Source of the DNA: Epilinea sp044228875
GTDB lineage: Bacteria > Chloroflexota > Anaerolineae > Epilineales > Epilineaceae
Direction: 5' to 3'
Length of the DNA stretch: 38,730 nucleotides
NCBI GenBank assembly: GCA_044228875.1
Contig: JBGAUA010000014.1
Coordinates: forward strand, 1 to 38,730
Under the pieces are notes generated by a model. That model searched no databases. It saw nothing but the letters and a program-made list of their open reading frames with translations, and had not been told where the DNA came from. Made by a program: the position numbers and the translations under genes. This document shows, piece after piece, positions 25,677-33,471 of this stretch (the first letter of the stretch is position 1; every line of letters starts with the position of its first letter).

Positions 25677-26716
25677 CGACGGCGCTCGACCCGCAGCCAC
25701 GGTCCGACGGAACCCCGGGCGGGCCGGTCAAGGGCGCGGAGGCCCGCCTGCGCATCCTGGTTCTGTATGCCTTCAGCCGATGCGACTGCCGCTGTGGCAT
25801 GTGCGACATCTGGCGGCAGACAGAGAGCCGAGCCATCGATCCCGAGGTCATTGCCGCAGAACTTCCAGCCTGGTTGGCGGCAGGTTTGGAGCGGGTGGTG
25901 CTCTCCGGTGGCGAGTCGCTGTTGCATCCGAGGCCGGAGGCGCTGCTCGCCGCACTGGATCAGGTGCCGGTGACGCTGCTGACCAGCGGCATCTCCCTGG
26001 CGCGGCATGCGGCCTGCATCGCTCGGAGCTCCGTGGACGACGTCATCGTGTCATTGGACGGTCCCGAAAGGCTCCACAACCGCATTCGTGGCCGTTCAGA
26101 TGCCTTCGATCGCCTACGGATGGGCGTGGCTGCGTTGCGAGCAATGGCGCCTACGTTGCGACTGAGCGCGCGCTGTACGGTGCAAGCGGCTAACCTCGCT
26201 CAACTCCGGGCCACGGTTGCGCAGGCCAGGGAACTGGGTCTGGACGGCATCTCCTTCCTTGCGGTGGATGTGCACAGCGACGCCTTCAATCGCAGCGCGG
26301 CACCTTTGGGTGTTGCGTCGACGCTACTGCCCGATGACGCGGGGTTGGAAGCCCTATCGGCCGAGCTGACTGCCCTGGCGGCCGAGTCGGCCGCTGATTT
26401 CGACAGCGGGTACATCGCCGAGAAGCCCGAGAAGCTTCGACGGCGGTTATGGGGCCATTTCAACGCCGAGTTGGGTCATGCGCCCCATCCGCCGTTGACC
26501 TGCAACGCGCCTTGGGTCAGCGCCGTCGTCGAGAGCGACGGCAGGGTTCGCCCCTGCTTCTTCCACGAACCGGTGGCCACCTGGCTTCCCGGCAGCGTGC
26601 CGCTCCTGGACGCCTATGGCGGTCCGGTAGCCAGCGCCTTTCGCGACCGCTTGCGGGTAGCGGAACATCCCCTGTGTCGGCGCTGCGTCTGCAACCTCAA
26701 TCTGGCCGCAGTCTGA
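25673..26716 (+). CDS. Radical SAM protein with SPASM-like C-terminus (operon member 5)
   Basis: 347 residues from the GTG at 25673, coupled by GTGA to the previous stop; the open frame begins at 25586 but that part lies inside the upstream gene. The radical SAM motif is RCDCRCGMCDIW (C37, C41, C44, Cx3Cx2C), followed by VVLSGGESLLHP (the SGGE SAM-binding motif) and IVSLDGPERLHNRIRG as in the MoaA/HpnH/SPASM group. The C-terminal third has CNAPW, then DGRVRPCFFHEP and finally CRRCVCNLN, an arrangement fit to bind an auxiliary iron-sulfur cluster of the SPASM or twitch type. No cobalamin domain is present. Partners of this type modify peptides, nucleosides, lipids or sugars. No small precursor-peptide gene was found nearby. 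Confidence 0.92.
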   Translation: MTTALDPQPRSDGTPGGPVKGAEARLRILVLYAFSRCDCRCGMCDIWRQTESRAIDPEVIAAELPAWLAAGLERVVLSGGESLLHPRPEALLAALDQVPVTLLTSGISLARHAACIARSSVDDVIVSLDGPERLHNRIRGRSDAFDRLRMGVAALRAMAPTLRLSARCTVQAANLAQLRATVAQARELGLDGISFLAVDVHSDAFNRSAAPLGVASTLLPDDAGLEALSAELTALAAESAADFDSGYIAEKPEKLRRRLWGHFNAELGHAPHPPLTCNAPWVSAVVESDGRVRPCFFHEPVATWLPGSVPLLDAYGGPVASAFRDRLRVAEHPLCRRCVCNLNLAAV

Positions 26717-26737
26717 GGCCGCGCCGTAGCGGCGGCC
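26717..26737 (+). other. Stem-loop after the radical SAM operon
   Basis: GGCCGC and its complement GCGGCC-like arm (6-base stem, about 9-base loop) start directly after the stop codon. There is no T-run behind it, so it is at most a weak or rho-assisted end. Confidence 0.25.
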
Positions 26738-26764
26738 GATGGGTCTGCCGGCCCTGCCCCTGCA

Positions 26765-26773
26765 TGTTATAAT
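26765..26773 (+). promoter_or_regulatory. Extended -10 promoter TGtTATAAT
   Basis: A perfect TATAAT (26768-26773) preceded by TGn, the extended -10 form that can do without a -35 box; indeed none is visible. Transcription would begin near 26780, about 47 bases before the ATG of the kelch-HTH gene. Confidence 0.6.
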
Positions 26774-26826
26774 CGCCGTTCCATCGTGCGCCCGATCCGC
26801 GGGAGCCGCCACCAACCCGTGCGACC

Positions 26827-28248
26827 ATGTCCGATCTGGAAACCCGTCCCCCCATCAGCGACACCGAGTTGGAGATCCTGCGGCTGGTGGCCACCGGTGC
26901 CACCAACCGCGAGATCGCGCGGGCGCGCACCATCTCCGAAGCGACGGTGAAGAAGCACCTCACCAACATCAATGCCAAGCTTGGCACGGGTAACCGCACC
27001 GAGGCGATGCGACGAGCATTGGAGCTTGGCCTGGTGAGCGTGCAGGGACCGCTCCCGTTGATCATCGAGGACGAAGAGGATGGCATCAGCCCTGACGCGG
27101 AGCGCAACTCCGGAAGCCTGGCGCAGCAACTGGCTGTGGAACGGCGCAGGAATCTGCGCGCTCGGCGTCGGTACGCGGTGGGAACGGCCCTCATCCTCGT
27201 CTTCGCGGCCATGGGCTTTGCCTGGCTGCTCGGCAACCGCGACGCCCAGCTCGGAATCGTAACCACCACGCCGGCCACGCAGCGGCCGGCCGGGCCTCGC
27301 GATCTGCAATGGAACCCGGGAGGTCGACTGAAGTCGGCCCGAACGGGTTTGGCGATGGCGTATGCCGATGGCCTCTACGTGATCGGCGGACAGGCTGCCG
27401 ACGGCGTCTTGAACGAGACCTTGCGGTTGCAACGTGGCCTGGTAGCCAGTTGGACCGAGTTGCCGCGCAAACCGACCGCGGTGCGCGAAATCAGCGCGGC
27501 GGTCGTCGGCGGACAGATCGTGGTACCAGGTGGCTGCGATGCCGGCGGCAACCCCAGCGCCGTGGTCGAGGTCTTCGACACCGAGCGCGACGTGTGGCAG
27601 GCGGGTCCCGACCTGCCCCGACCAGTCTGCGCCTACGGTCTCGCGGTCGTCAATGGCCGCATCTATCTCTTCGGAGGTCGTACGGGAACTGAGCCCGGTA
27701 GCGCCTCAGACGAGGTGTGGTCCTGGTCGCCGGCCAGGCAGTCGGAGAACGGCTGGCGCGTTGAGCCCCGCCGTATGGCGCGGCCGCGCTATGATGTGGC
27801 CGTCGCCGTAGTCGATGATGAGGTCCATGTGCTAGGGGGCCGCGATGACGCGGGCGAGGCCAGCCGCAGCCATTGGATCTTCCGGCCCCTGACCGCCGGA
27901 TCGCCCTGGTCCGAGGACCAGGGTCTGGAACTTCCCGAACCGCGTGCCGGTCATGCTGCAGTGGGCTTGGGAATCCTACGACGCCTCTATGTCTTCGGCG
28001 GATCCGGGGACCGTTCGGCCGCTGCGGTCATCTCCCTTGATCTGGCCTCGTCTGACACCGCCGACTGGGTCAACGGCCCCCCCATCCGCGTTCACCCGCC
28101 ACGCTTTGGCGCCGCGGCCCTGGTTCGCGGCGAAGGTCGGGAGATCTGGCTGGCCGGCGGCACCGGCTTGGATGGCGAGCTGCTGAACGAGACGATCTTC
28201 CTCAACCTCGGCCAGCTCATGCAGGCCGGCCAGGGCGCCGGTCCTTGA
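26827..28248 (+). CDS. Membrane protein: LuxR-type HTH, one membrane helix, kelch propeller
   Basis: 473 residues. Residues 8-72 are a complete LuxR/GerE helix-turn-helix: ISDTELEILRLVATGATNREIARARTISEATVKKHLTNI, then KLGTGNRTEAMRRALELGL. An acidic linker (about 80-95) and a basic stretch ERRRNLRARRR precede one membrane helix (about 117-135, AVGTALILVFAAMGFAWLL). The basic residues on the N-terminal side place the HTH in the cytoplasm. Outside follow about six kelch repeats (about 165-465), with the GG-x-D/A and YVIGG, YLFGG, HVLGG, YVFGG, WLAGG motifs of a beta-propeller. This is a ToxR/CadC-like topology, but with a LuxR HTH and a kelch sensor. It is probably a one-component regulator whose propeller senses an extracytoplasmic ligand. 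It lies right after the radical SAM operon under its own promoter. Confidence 0.88.
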   Translation: MSDLETRPPISDTELEILRLVATGATNREIARARTISEATVKKHLTNINAKLGTGNRTEAMRRALELGLVSVQGPLPLIIEDEEDGISPDAERNSGSLAQQLAVERRRNLRARRRYAVGTALILVFAAMGFAWLLGNRDAQLGIVTTTPATQRPAGPRDLQWNPGGRLKSARTGLAMAYADGLYVIGGQAADGVLNETLRLQRGLVASWTELPRKPTAVREISAAVVGGQIVVPGGCDAGGNPSAVVEVFDTERDVWQAGPDLPRPVCAYGLAVVNGRIYLFGGRTGTEPGSASDEVWSWSPARQSENGWRVEPRRMARPRYDVAVAVVDDEVHVLGGRDDAGEASRSHWIFRPLTAGSPWSEDQGLELPEPRAGHAAVGLGILRRLYVFGGSGDRSAAAVISLDLASSDTADWVNGPPIRVHPPRFGAAALVRGEGREIWLAGGTGLDGELLNETIFLNLGQLMQAGQGAGP

Positions 28249-28319
28249 TCTCGCCCACTGTTCCCATCGTCACACGCCGCGCCTTGGTTGCGTTGCACTC
28301 AGCGAACCCGAGGCCTAGT

Positions 28320-28325
28320 AGGAGG
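28320..28325 (+). promoter_or_regulatory. Ribosome binding site AGGAGG
   Basis: A perfect Shine-Dalgarno AGGAGG 5 bases before the ATG at 28331, the strongest in the window, suggesting high expression of the secreted protein. Confidence 0.85.
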
Positions 28326-28330
28326 AATCC

Positions 28331-30418
28331 ATGGCAAGCATCAGATCCGCACTGTTCCCAATCGTCTTTGTGGTCGGTTTCATCCTGGCCGTGTCCAGGT
28401 CCACTTCCGGATTCGGTCCGGTAGCGGCGGCAGGCCAGCCGCGGTTGAACGTCGTCACGGATGCTGCCCTCGTCCCCGCCGACCGGTCGGTGGCGGCAGG
28501 CGATCGCCTGCAAGGCCCGGCGCAACAAGGCACGGAGCTCGTCGCCCTCGATTTCGAAGACAGCGCCTTCCCTCCCGACGGCTGGACGCTTCTCGACAAC
28601 GTGAACAACAAGACCGGTAGGGAGTCACGGCATGCCTGGAGCCGCCAAACCTGCGAGAAGGATGGTGCCAGCGGCGGCGAGGCCAGCGCCTGGTGTTCCG
28701 GCGGCGGCCTGGACGGAGCGAAGACCGCCTGTGGTGAGAACATCGGACTGGGCACCGAGCCTTGGCTGGTCCATCCGGGCATCGACATCAGCGCCTACCC
28801 TGGCGGCATTCAGGTGGACCTGATGGTTCTGTTCGACGCGCCGCTCGGGCAGCGCGTCTTCTATGTTTGCGCCGCGGAAGAGGGAAGCACCAACTTCAAT
28901 TGCGCCGCTTTCAGCCTGCCGAGTGAACAGCTGCGGGCTCGATGGCTCACCCTGCAGACGCCGATATACCTTCCGGATACCGCTGGACTGAGCAATGTCC
29001 AGGTGGCCTTTGTCTTCAACGACAAGGACGGCGCCGGCGATTATCCCGGCGTTTTCATCGACAACGTCAAGATCGAGGGCCTCGCGGAGGCGCCGGCGAC
29101 GCCGGAGGTGTCGCCAACGGCGACGCGGCGGAACACGCCTACCCGCACCCCTACCCGAACACGCTTCACGCCGACGCCAACACTGCGCCCGACGCAGGAG
29201 CGACCGACCGTATACCTGCCGATGCTGGCGAAGAACAAAGATGGCTATGAGCCACATTGGATCAAGGTTTCCATCGGTAGCGAGCTCGGCGATGACAACC
29301 ACGTGATCAACGTCGGCAAGCAGTTCCAATACGGGACGATGTCCCTGTGCGGCGAAGTCGCCTGGGGCGGCTTCAGCCCCAGCACCGAGCTTCGTTGGCA
29401 GTGGTATCGCCGGATCAACGGTGTCATGGAGGAGATCCCGTCGGCCATCCTGAACGGGATCGTGGTCGTCGGCGACGAGCCGGAATCCTTCGTTAGCGCC
29501 AACTGCCTGGCTGCAGTCGAGGAGGGCGTCCCCGCGCCCTTGCCGGAGAACGACTACCGATTGGACGTCTTCATCGAGCCTGACAGCGCGGCCTTCGCCA
29601 GCGAGGGAGCGAGCATCACCGACGAAGTGCCGCCGGGCAAGACGCCGATCGGACCGCGGCCGACACCTGGCCCCACGGGCCCGCCTAGCCCGACACCCCG
29701 GGTGACGCCGGGCGGCGAAAGCTGCCAGAACGTCGACAACGCCGACTTCGAGCGCGGTCCGTCAGCGGGCTGGTCCCTCAGGACCAACGTTGCAGCGCCT
29801 AATGACACCACCGAGCGGGTGATTCGCCCCTCGGCGGACGTCTTTCAGGACCCGCCGGCGGAGTTTGGCGAGTACGTGGCCGCGCTGGGCGGCGGCCTGC
29901 GGGTGGAGGACAATCTGATCTCTTCGGAGTTCCTGCTGCCTGATGCGTCCGAAATCGTCAGCGCAACCCTCAACTTCACGTTCCTGATATTCACCGAGGA
30001 AACGCGCAACGGCACCAACGACGACACGGCCGTAGCCTTCGTCATGAACCAAGACGGCCAGGCCGTCGCCGTTCCGGGCACCGGCATCAGCGAAGAGATC
30101 GTCGATGCCGGGAACGTCTACACCTTGCGGGAGCCTGTTGATGTCAGCTCCCTGGTAATGAAACGCGACGCGTGGACGTCGGCCCAGCTGGGCTTCCAGA
30201 GCACCAACAGCGACGCGGACCCCACCGTGCACGTGTACGACAACGTGGTCTTCGCCCTGTGCACTTCAAGCCTGTTCAACCTTCCCTCCGGCTGGACCCG
30301 TCGGGTACCCATGGCCGACTTCTCGCCGTTGCCGCGGCAATTGCGGTACCAGACGGTTCGGCTGGACAACCTGCGCGTCGGACCGCGCGTCCAGGCGCTG
30401 CCTCGGCTGCTCCGCTAG
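28331..30418 (+). CDS. Large secreted multi-domain protein with Thr/Pro linkers and internal YLP motif
   Basis: 695 residues. A signal peptide (ALFPIVFVVGFILAVS, about 1-25) leads into a beta-sandwich-like domain with a jelly-roll pattern (about 70-250, ALDFEDSAFPPDGWTLLDN to VFIDNVKIEG), like carbohydrate-binding or MAM-type domains. A Thr/Pro linker (TPTRTPTRTRFTPTP) and VYLPMLAKN (about 293-302) follow. Then come an Ig-like domain (about 305-435), a second Pro/Thr/Gly linker (about 437-465) and a second jelly-roll domain (about 467-665) opening NADFERGPSAGWSL. The two jelly-roll domains look like divergent copies, both opening with an 'F-E...GW' phrase. No catalytic motif was recognised. 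The role is probably adhesive or cell-wall related. It has the best ribosome binding site in the window and is followed by a strong terminator. Confidence 0.85.
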   Translation: MASIRSALFPIVFVVGFILAVSRSTSGFGPVAAAGQPRLNVVTDAALVPADRSVAAGDRLQGPAQQGTELVALDFEDSAFPPDGWTLLDNVNNKTGRESRHAWSRQTCEKDGASGGEASAWCSGGGLDGAKTACGENIGLGTEPWLVHPGIDISAYPGGIQVDLMVLFDAPLGQRVFYVCAAEEGSTNFNCAAFSLPSEQLRARWLTLQTPIYLPDTAGLSNVQVAFVFNDKDGAGDYPGVFIDNVKIEGLAEAPATPEVSPTATRRNTPTRTPTRTRFTPTPTLRPTQERPTVYLPMLAKNKDGYEPHWIKVSIGSELGDDNHVINVGKQFQYGTMSLCGEVAWGGFSPSTELRWQWYRRINGVMEEIPSAILNGIVVVGDEPESFVSANCLAAVEEGVPAPLPENDYRLDVFIEPDSAAFASEGASITDEVPPGKTPIGPRPTPGPTGPPSPTPRVTPGGESCQNVDNADFERGPSAGWSLRTNVAAPNDTTERVIRPSADVFQDPPAEFGEYVAALGGGLRVEDNLISSEFLLPDASEIVSATLNFTFLIFTEETRNGTNDDTAVAFVMNQDGQAVAVPGTGISEEIVDAGNVYTLREPVDVSSLVMKRDAWTSAQLGFQSTNSDADPTVHVYDNVVFALCTSSLFNLPSGWTRRVPMADFSPLPRQLRYQTVRLDNLRVGPRVQALPRLLR

Positions 30419-30456
30419 CGCCGAAGCCAGGTCGGCGCGAGCGTCTCATACCTCAG

Positions 30457-30483
30457 AAAGGGGGGCCGACCAGGCCCCCCTTT
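30457..30483 (+). terminator. Intrinsic terminator
   Basis: AAAGGGGGGCC, loop GACCA, GGCCCCCCTTT: a perfect 11-base stem with a 5-base loop, 39 bases after the stop of the secreted protein. The T-run is short (TTT) but the stem is very GC-rich. Because of the matching A-run it could also work in reverse. Confidence 0.85.
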
Positions 30484-30484
30484 C

Positions 30485-30493
30485 TGCTATCCT
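30485..30493 (+). promoter_or_regulatory. Candidate extended -10 TGcTATCCT of the glycosidase gene
   Basis: TGcTATCCT lies directly behind the terminator and 8 bases before the ATG at 30502, so the transcript would be nearly leaderless. No Shine-Dalgarno is visible. A -35 box would fall inside the terminator stem and is not consensus. Confidence 0.3.
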
Positions 30494-30501
30494 TCCCGCT
30501 C

Positions 30502-32199
30502 ATGATCAGTCCCCAGCGCCTGCGGCGCTTTCGGATGAGCCTAGTCCTGTTTGCCCTGATCGCCGGAGCGATGGTCTGGTCATCCGTCGGACCGGCGCCG
30601 GCGACCGACCCCGGCGTCCTGCGCGCGCCGAACGGCATCGCCGGAGCCGACGTCGACCCCTGGGGCGCCAACTTCTTCTTGGACCTCGAAGTGGAGACCT
30701 GGAGCCAGCAGAAGACAGTCCGCGAAGCCCGGGCCGCGGGCATCCGTTGGGCCAAGCAGATGATCCCCTGGTACGACGTGGAGCCTGAGCCGGGCGACTT
30801 CCGTTGGGAGAAGTACGATCGCATTGTCGGCCTCTACCGCTCTGAGGGGATGGAGGTCATCGCCAGGTTGGACTTTCCGCCGGCCTGGGTGGAGCCGGCC
30901 CCTTGGGCCCCCCAGGGAAAACGCGGACCGCCGAACAACGTGCCACCCGCCGACTTCTCGCTTTACGCCACCTACGTCTCCAGGGTGGTCGAGCACTTCC
31001 GAGATCGGGTCGGCCATTTCCAGATCTGGAACGAACCCAACCTCACCTACGAATGGGGCTACGGCAAGGCAGACCCCCAGGCCTACGCCCGGCTTCTGGC
31101 CGATGCCGCCGCCGCTGCGCGAGCCGCCAACCCCGATGTCGTGATCCTCAGCGCGCCTCTGGCCATCAACACTGAGACCGTGGACCTGGTGGGCAACCTC
31201 AGCGACCTGGAGTACCTGCGCCAGCTCTATGCGATCGACGGCTTCGCGGAGAGCTTCGACGTGCTCAGCGTCAACGCCTTCGGTAAGGCCCATCCGCCGG
31301 AAGACGAGCCGGCGCCGGATCGCTTGAACTTTCAGCGCATGGCTTTGGCCCACGATGTCATGGTGGCGGCGGGGGATGGCTGCAAGGCTGTATGGGCCGC
31401 CGAGTACGGCTGGAACAGCGCGCCGGAACCCGTCGAGTCCATCTGGGACCGCGTAAGCCCGGAGGATCAGGCACGCTACACTCTGAGCGGCGTCGATCTG
31501 GCACGGGAGCGCTGGCCCTGGGCCGGCGTCTTCAACCTTTGGTACTTCCGGCATTGCTGCCAGTCGCCGGATGACGCGGTCTACTACTTCCAGCTCTTGG
31601 ACGAGTCTTTCAGCCCCCGCCGGGTCTATACCGCCCTCCGCGAAGCCGCTGCGAGCAGGCCGACGGCCACCATTGGCTACTGGGCCGAGCGATCGGCGCC
31701 CGTTGAACTTGCAGAGAGCGGCGACTGGCGTTGGAAGTGGGACGCGCCCCCTGACCGCCGCGCCTGCGATCGAGACGCGGACGACCCGTCCGGTGCCCTG
31801 GACCACCGTTACGTTGAGAATGCCGGCGCCGAAGCCCGCCTCGCGTTTCGCTTTCGCGGCAACGCTGCAGCGGTCCGCGTGAGACGCGGCCCGCAGGCCG
31901 GCACGCTTACCTGGCGCGTCGACGGCCGTCCTGGTGAACAACGGGTGTCGCTCTCGGGCCGACCCGAATGGTCTTGGGTCACCCTTGCTTCAAACCTCGA
32001 CGGCCGCGAGCATACGGCGGAACTGGGTGTCGGCGCGGCCGGAGGTACGGTGGCCATCGACGGATTCCGGGTGGATGCCGACACGACCGCACGACCGTTC
32101 GGGAACTGGCGCACCCTAGGCGTCCTGGTCCTCGCATTCCTTGCCGTGCTCATCGGCATCGACGGCCGACATGTCACGAGCCGCCTGCCCCGTTCCTAG
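30502..32199 (+). CDS. Membrane-anchored clan GH-A glycoside hydrolase-like protein
   Basis: 565 residues from the ATG at 30502 (the frame is open further upstream, but that overlaps the preceding gene and the terminator). A membrane helix (about 11-32, SLVLFALIAGAMVW) leads to a TIM barrel (about 45-400): GIRWAKQMIPWYDVEPEPGDFRW, IWNEPNL with the likely acid/base E178, and AAEYGWNS with the likely nucleophile E301. This order is typical of GH39/GH5-like clan GH-A enzymes. A jelly-roll module follows (about 420-535), then a second membrane helix (about 541-560, LGVLVLAFLAVLIGI). With helices at both ends the enzyme sits outside the cell and is anchored twice. Its substrate is probably a surface or environmental polysaccharide. 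The family number is uncertain. Confidence 0.82.
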   Translation: MISPQRLRRFRMSLVLFALIAGAMVWSSVGPAPATDPGVLRAPNGIAGADVDPWGANFFLDLEVETWSQQKTVREARAAGIRWAKQMIPWYDVEPEPGDFRWEKYDRIVGLYRSEGMEVIARLDFPPAWVEPAPWAPQGKRGPPNNVPPADFSLYATYVSRVVEHFRDRVGHFQIWNEPNLTYEWGYGKADPQAYARLLADAAAAARAANPDVVILSAPLAINTETVDLVGNLSDLEYLRQLYAIDGFAESFDVLSVNAFGKAHPPEDEPAPDRLNFQRMALAHDVMVAAGDGCKAVWAAEYGWNSAPEPVESIWDRVSPEDQARYTLSGVDLARERWPWAGVFNLWYFRHCCQSPDDAVYYFQLLDESFSPRRVYTALREAAASRPTATIGYWAERSAPVELAESGDWRWKWDAPPDRRACDRDADDPSGALDHRYVENAGAEARLAFRFRGNAAAVRVRRGPQAGTLTWRVDGRPGEQRVSLSGRPEWSWVTLASNLDGREHTAELGVGAAGGTVAIDGFRVDADTTARPFGNWRTLGVLVLAFLAVLIGIDGRHVTSRLPRS

Positions 32200-32265
32200 C
32201 GGTCAACCGGTCGCCTGATCCGGCCGTAGATCGGCTGCAACGGGCCCTGGAGTCGCGGCGCTCCC

Positions 32266-33351
32266 TTACAGCATCAACATGGCGTCGCCGAAGCTGAAGA
32301 AGCGATACCCCTGTCGAATGGCCTCCTCGTAGGCCTTGCGGACTCTTTCCCGTCCGGCAAAGGCGCTGACCAGCATCAGCAGGCTGCTACGCGGCAGATG
32401 GAAGTTGCTGATCAGCCCGTCTACAACCCGGAACGTCGCACCAGGATAGAGGAACAGGTCCGTCCAGCCGGCGTATGCGCGCATGTCTTCGCCCGCGCAG
32501 GCGAGAGCAGCACTCTCCAGAACGCGCACACTGGTGGTGCCAACCGCGATCACCCGCCCGCCCTGTCGGTGGCAGTCAGCGATCGCGGACACCGTCCGTT
32601 CGGGGAGTTCGATCCATTCCCGGTGCATCTTGTGCCCGGTCACTACCTCCGCCTCCACCGGTCGGAAGGTGTCCAGCCCCACGTGCAGGGTGACCGTGGC
32701 CCATCCGATGCCTCGGTCCGACAGCCGGGCCATCAGCTCCGGCGTGAAGTGGAGACCTGCCGTCGGCGCCGCCGCGGATCCGGGTCGCACGGCGTACACG
32801 GTCTGGTAGCGCTCCGGCTCGTCCAGTGGGTGGTGGATGTAGGGTGGCAACGGCATGGAGCCCAGGGCGCCGAGCAGCGGGCTGATGTCGCGATCGAAGC
32901 TTACCAGGCGCTGGCCGTCAGGAAAGACCTCTCGCACCTCGCCCTCGGGCTCGTCGGCGATGATGCCCGCCGGCGCCACCAGGCTGAAGCGGGTTCCGGT
33001 CCGTACCCGGCCGCCGATGAGACAGAGCCATTCGCGATCGCTTCGCGACACCGGAGCCGCCCCAGTGGTCGGTGTCTCAATACCGCCGGCCGGCCGCAGG
33101 AGCAGAATCTCCAAGGCGCCACCTGTCGACTTTCGGGCCGCGAGCCGCGCTGGGATGACCCGGCTGTCGTTGCCTACCAACAGGTCTCCGCTGCGAAGCA
33201 GGTCCGGCAGGTCCCCGAAGCTCGCGTGCCGCATCGATCCATCTTCCTGAGACAGAACGAGAAGCCGGCTCCGATCGCGCGGCTCTGCGGGCTCCTGGGC
33301 GATGCGTTCGTCGGGCAGGTGGTAGTCATAGTCACTGGTGCGCTGCGGCAT
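32266..33351 (-). CDS. queA: tRNA preQ1(34) S-adenosylmethionine ribosyltransferase-isomerase
   Basis: 361 residues, near the family's usual length. It starts DYDYHLPDERIAQEP with PRDRSRLLVL, the QueA N-terminal hallmark, continues with RVIPARLAARK, GGALEILLLRP, and the signature PTAGLHFTPELMARL, HVGLDTFRPV, and ends FHLPRSSLLMLVSAFAGRE and YEEAIRQGYRFFSFGDAMLM. The enzyme transfers the ribosyl part of SAM to preQ1 in tRNA at the wobble position, the last step but one in queuosine synthesis. No other que genes are in the window. It is divergent from rsgA and convergent with the glycosidase gene. No strong Shine-Dalgarno is visible; a TATAAT lies 49 bases upstream of the ATG. Confidence 0.96.
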   Translation of the reverse strand: MPQRTSDYDYHLPDERIAQEPAEPRDRSRLLVLSQEDGSMRHASFGDLPDLLRSGDLLVGNDSRVIPARLAARKSTGGALEILLLRPAGGIETPTTGAAPVSRSDREWLCLIGGRVRTGTRFSLVAPAGIIADEPEGEVREVFPDGQRLVSFDRDISPLLGALGSMPLPPYIHHPLDEPERYQTVYAVRPGSAAAPTAGLHFTPELMARLSDRGIGWATVTLHVGLDTFRPVEAEVVTGHKMHREWIELPERTVSAIADCHRQGGRVIAVGTTSVRVLESAALACAGEDMRAYAGWTDLFLYPGATFRVVDGLISNFHLPRSSLLMLVSAFAGRERVRKAYEEAIRQGYRFFSFGDAMLML

Positions 33352-33399
33352 CTGTGTCCGGGCCTGGCGTCAGGAACCACGCCGAATGCGTGGCGGACG

Positions 33400-33407
33400 A
33401 TTATACT
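33400..33407. promoter_or_regulatory. Overlapping divergent -10 elements of queA and rsgA
   Basis: ATTATACT reads TATAAT on the minus strand (33405-33400, towards queA) and TATACT on the plus strand (33402-33407, towards rsgA). Neither has a consensus -35, so only one or both weakly may be used. Confidence 0.45.
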
Positions 33408-33471
33408 GGCAGTCCATTCGAAGGCCGCCTGGCCCGCTCGGGCGTTTGCGGTCGCGCGTCAGCAGGGATGC

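Noticed and set aside
30580..31941. Minus-strand open frame of 453 codons opposite the glycosidase gene
   Set aside because: It is a GC-driven shadow; the plus strand has the barrel motifs with both glutamates.
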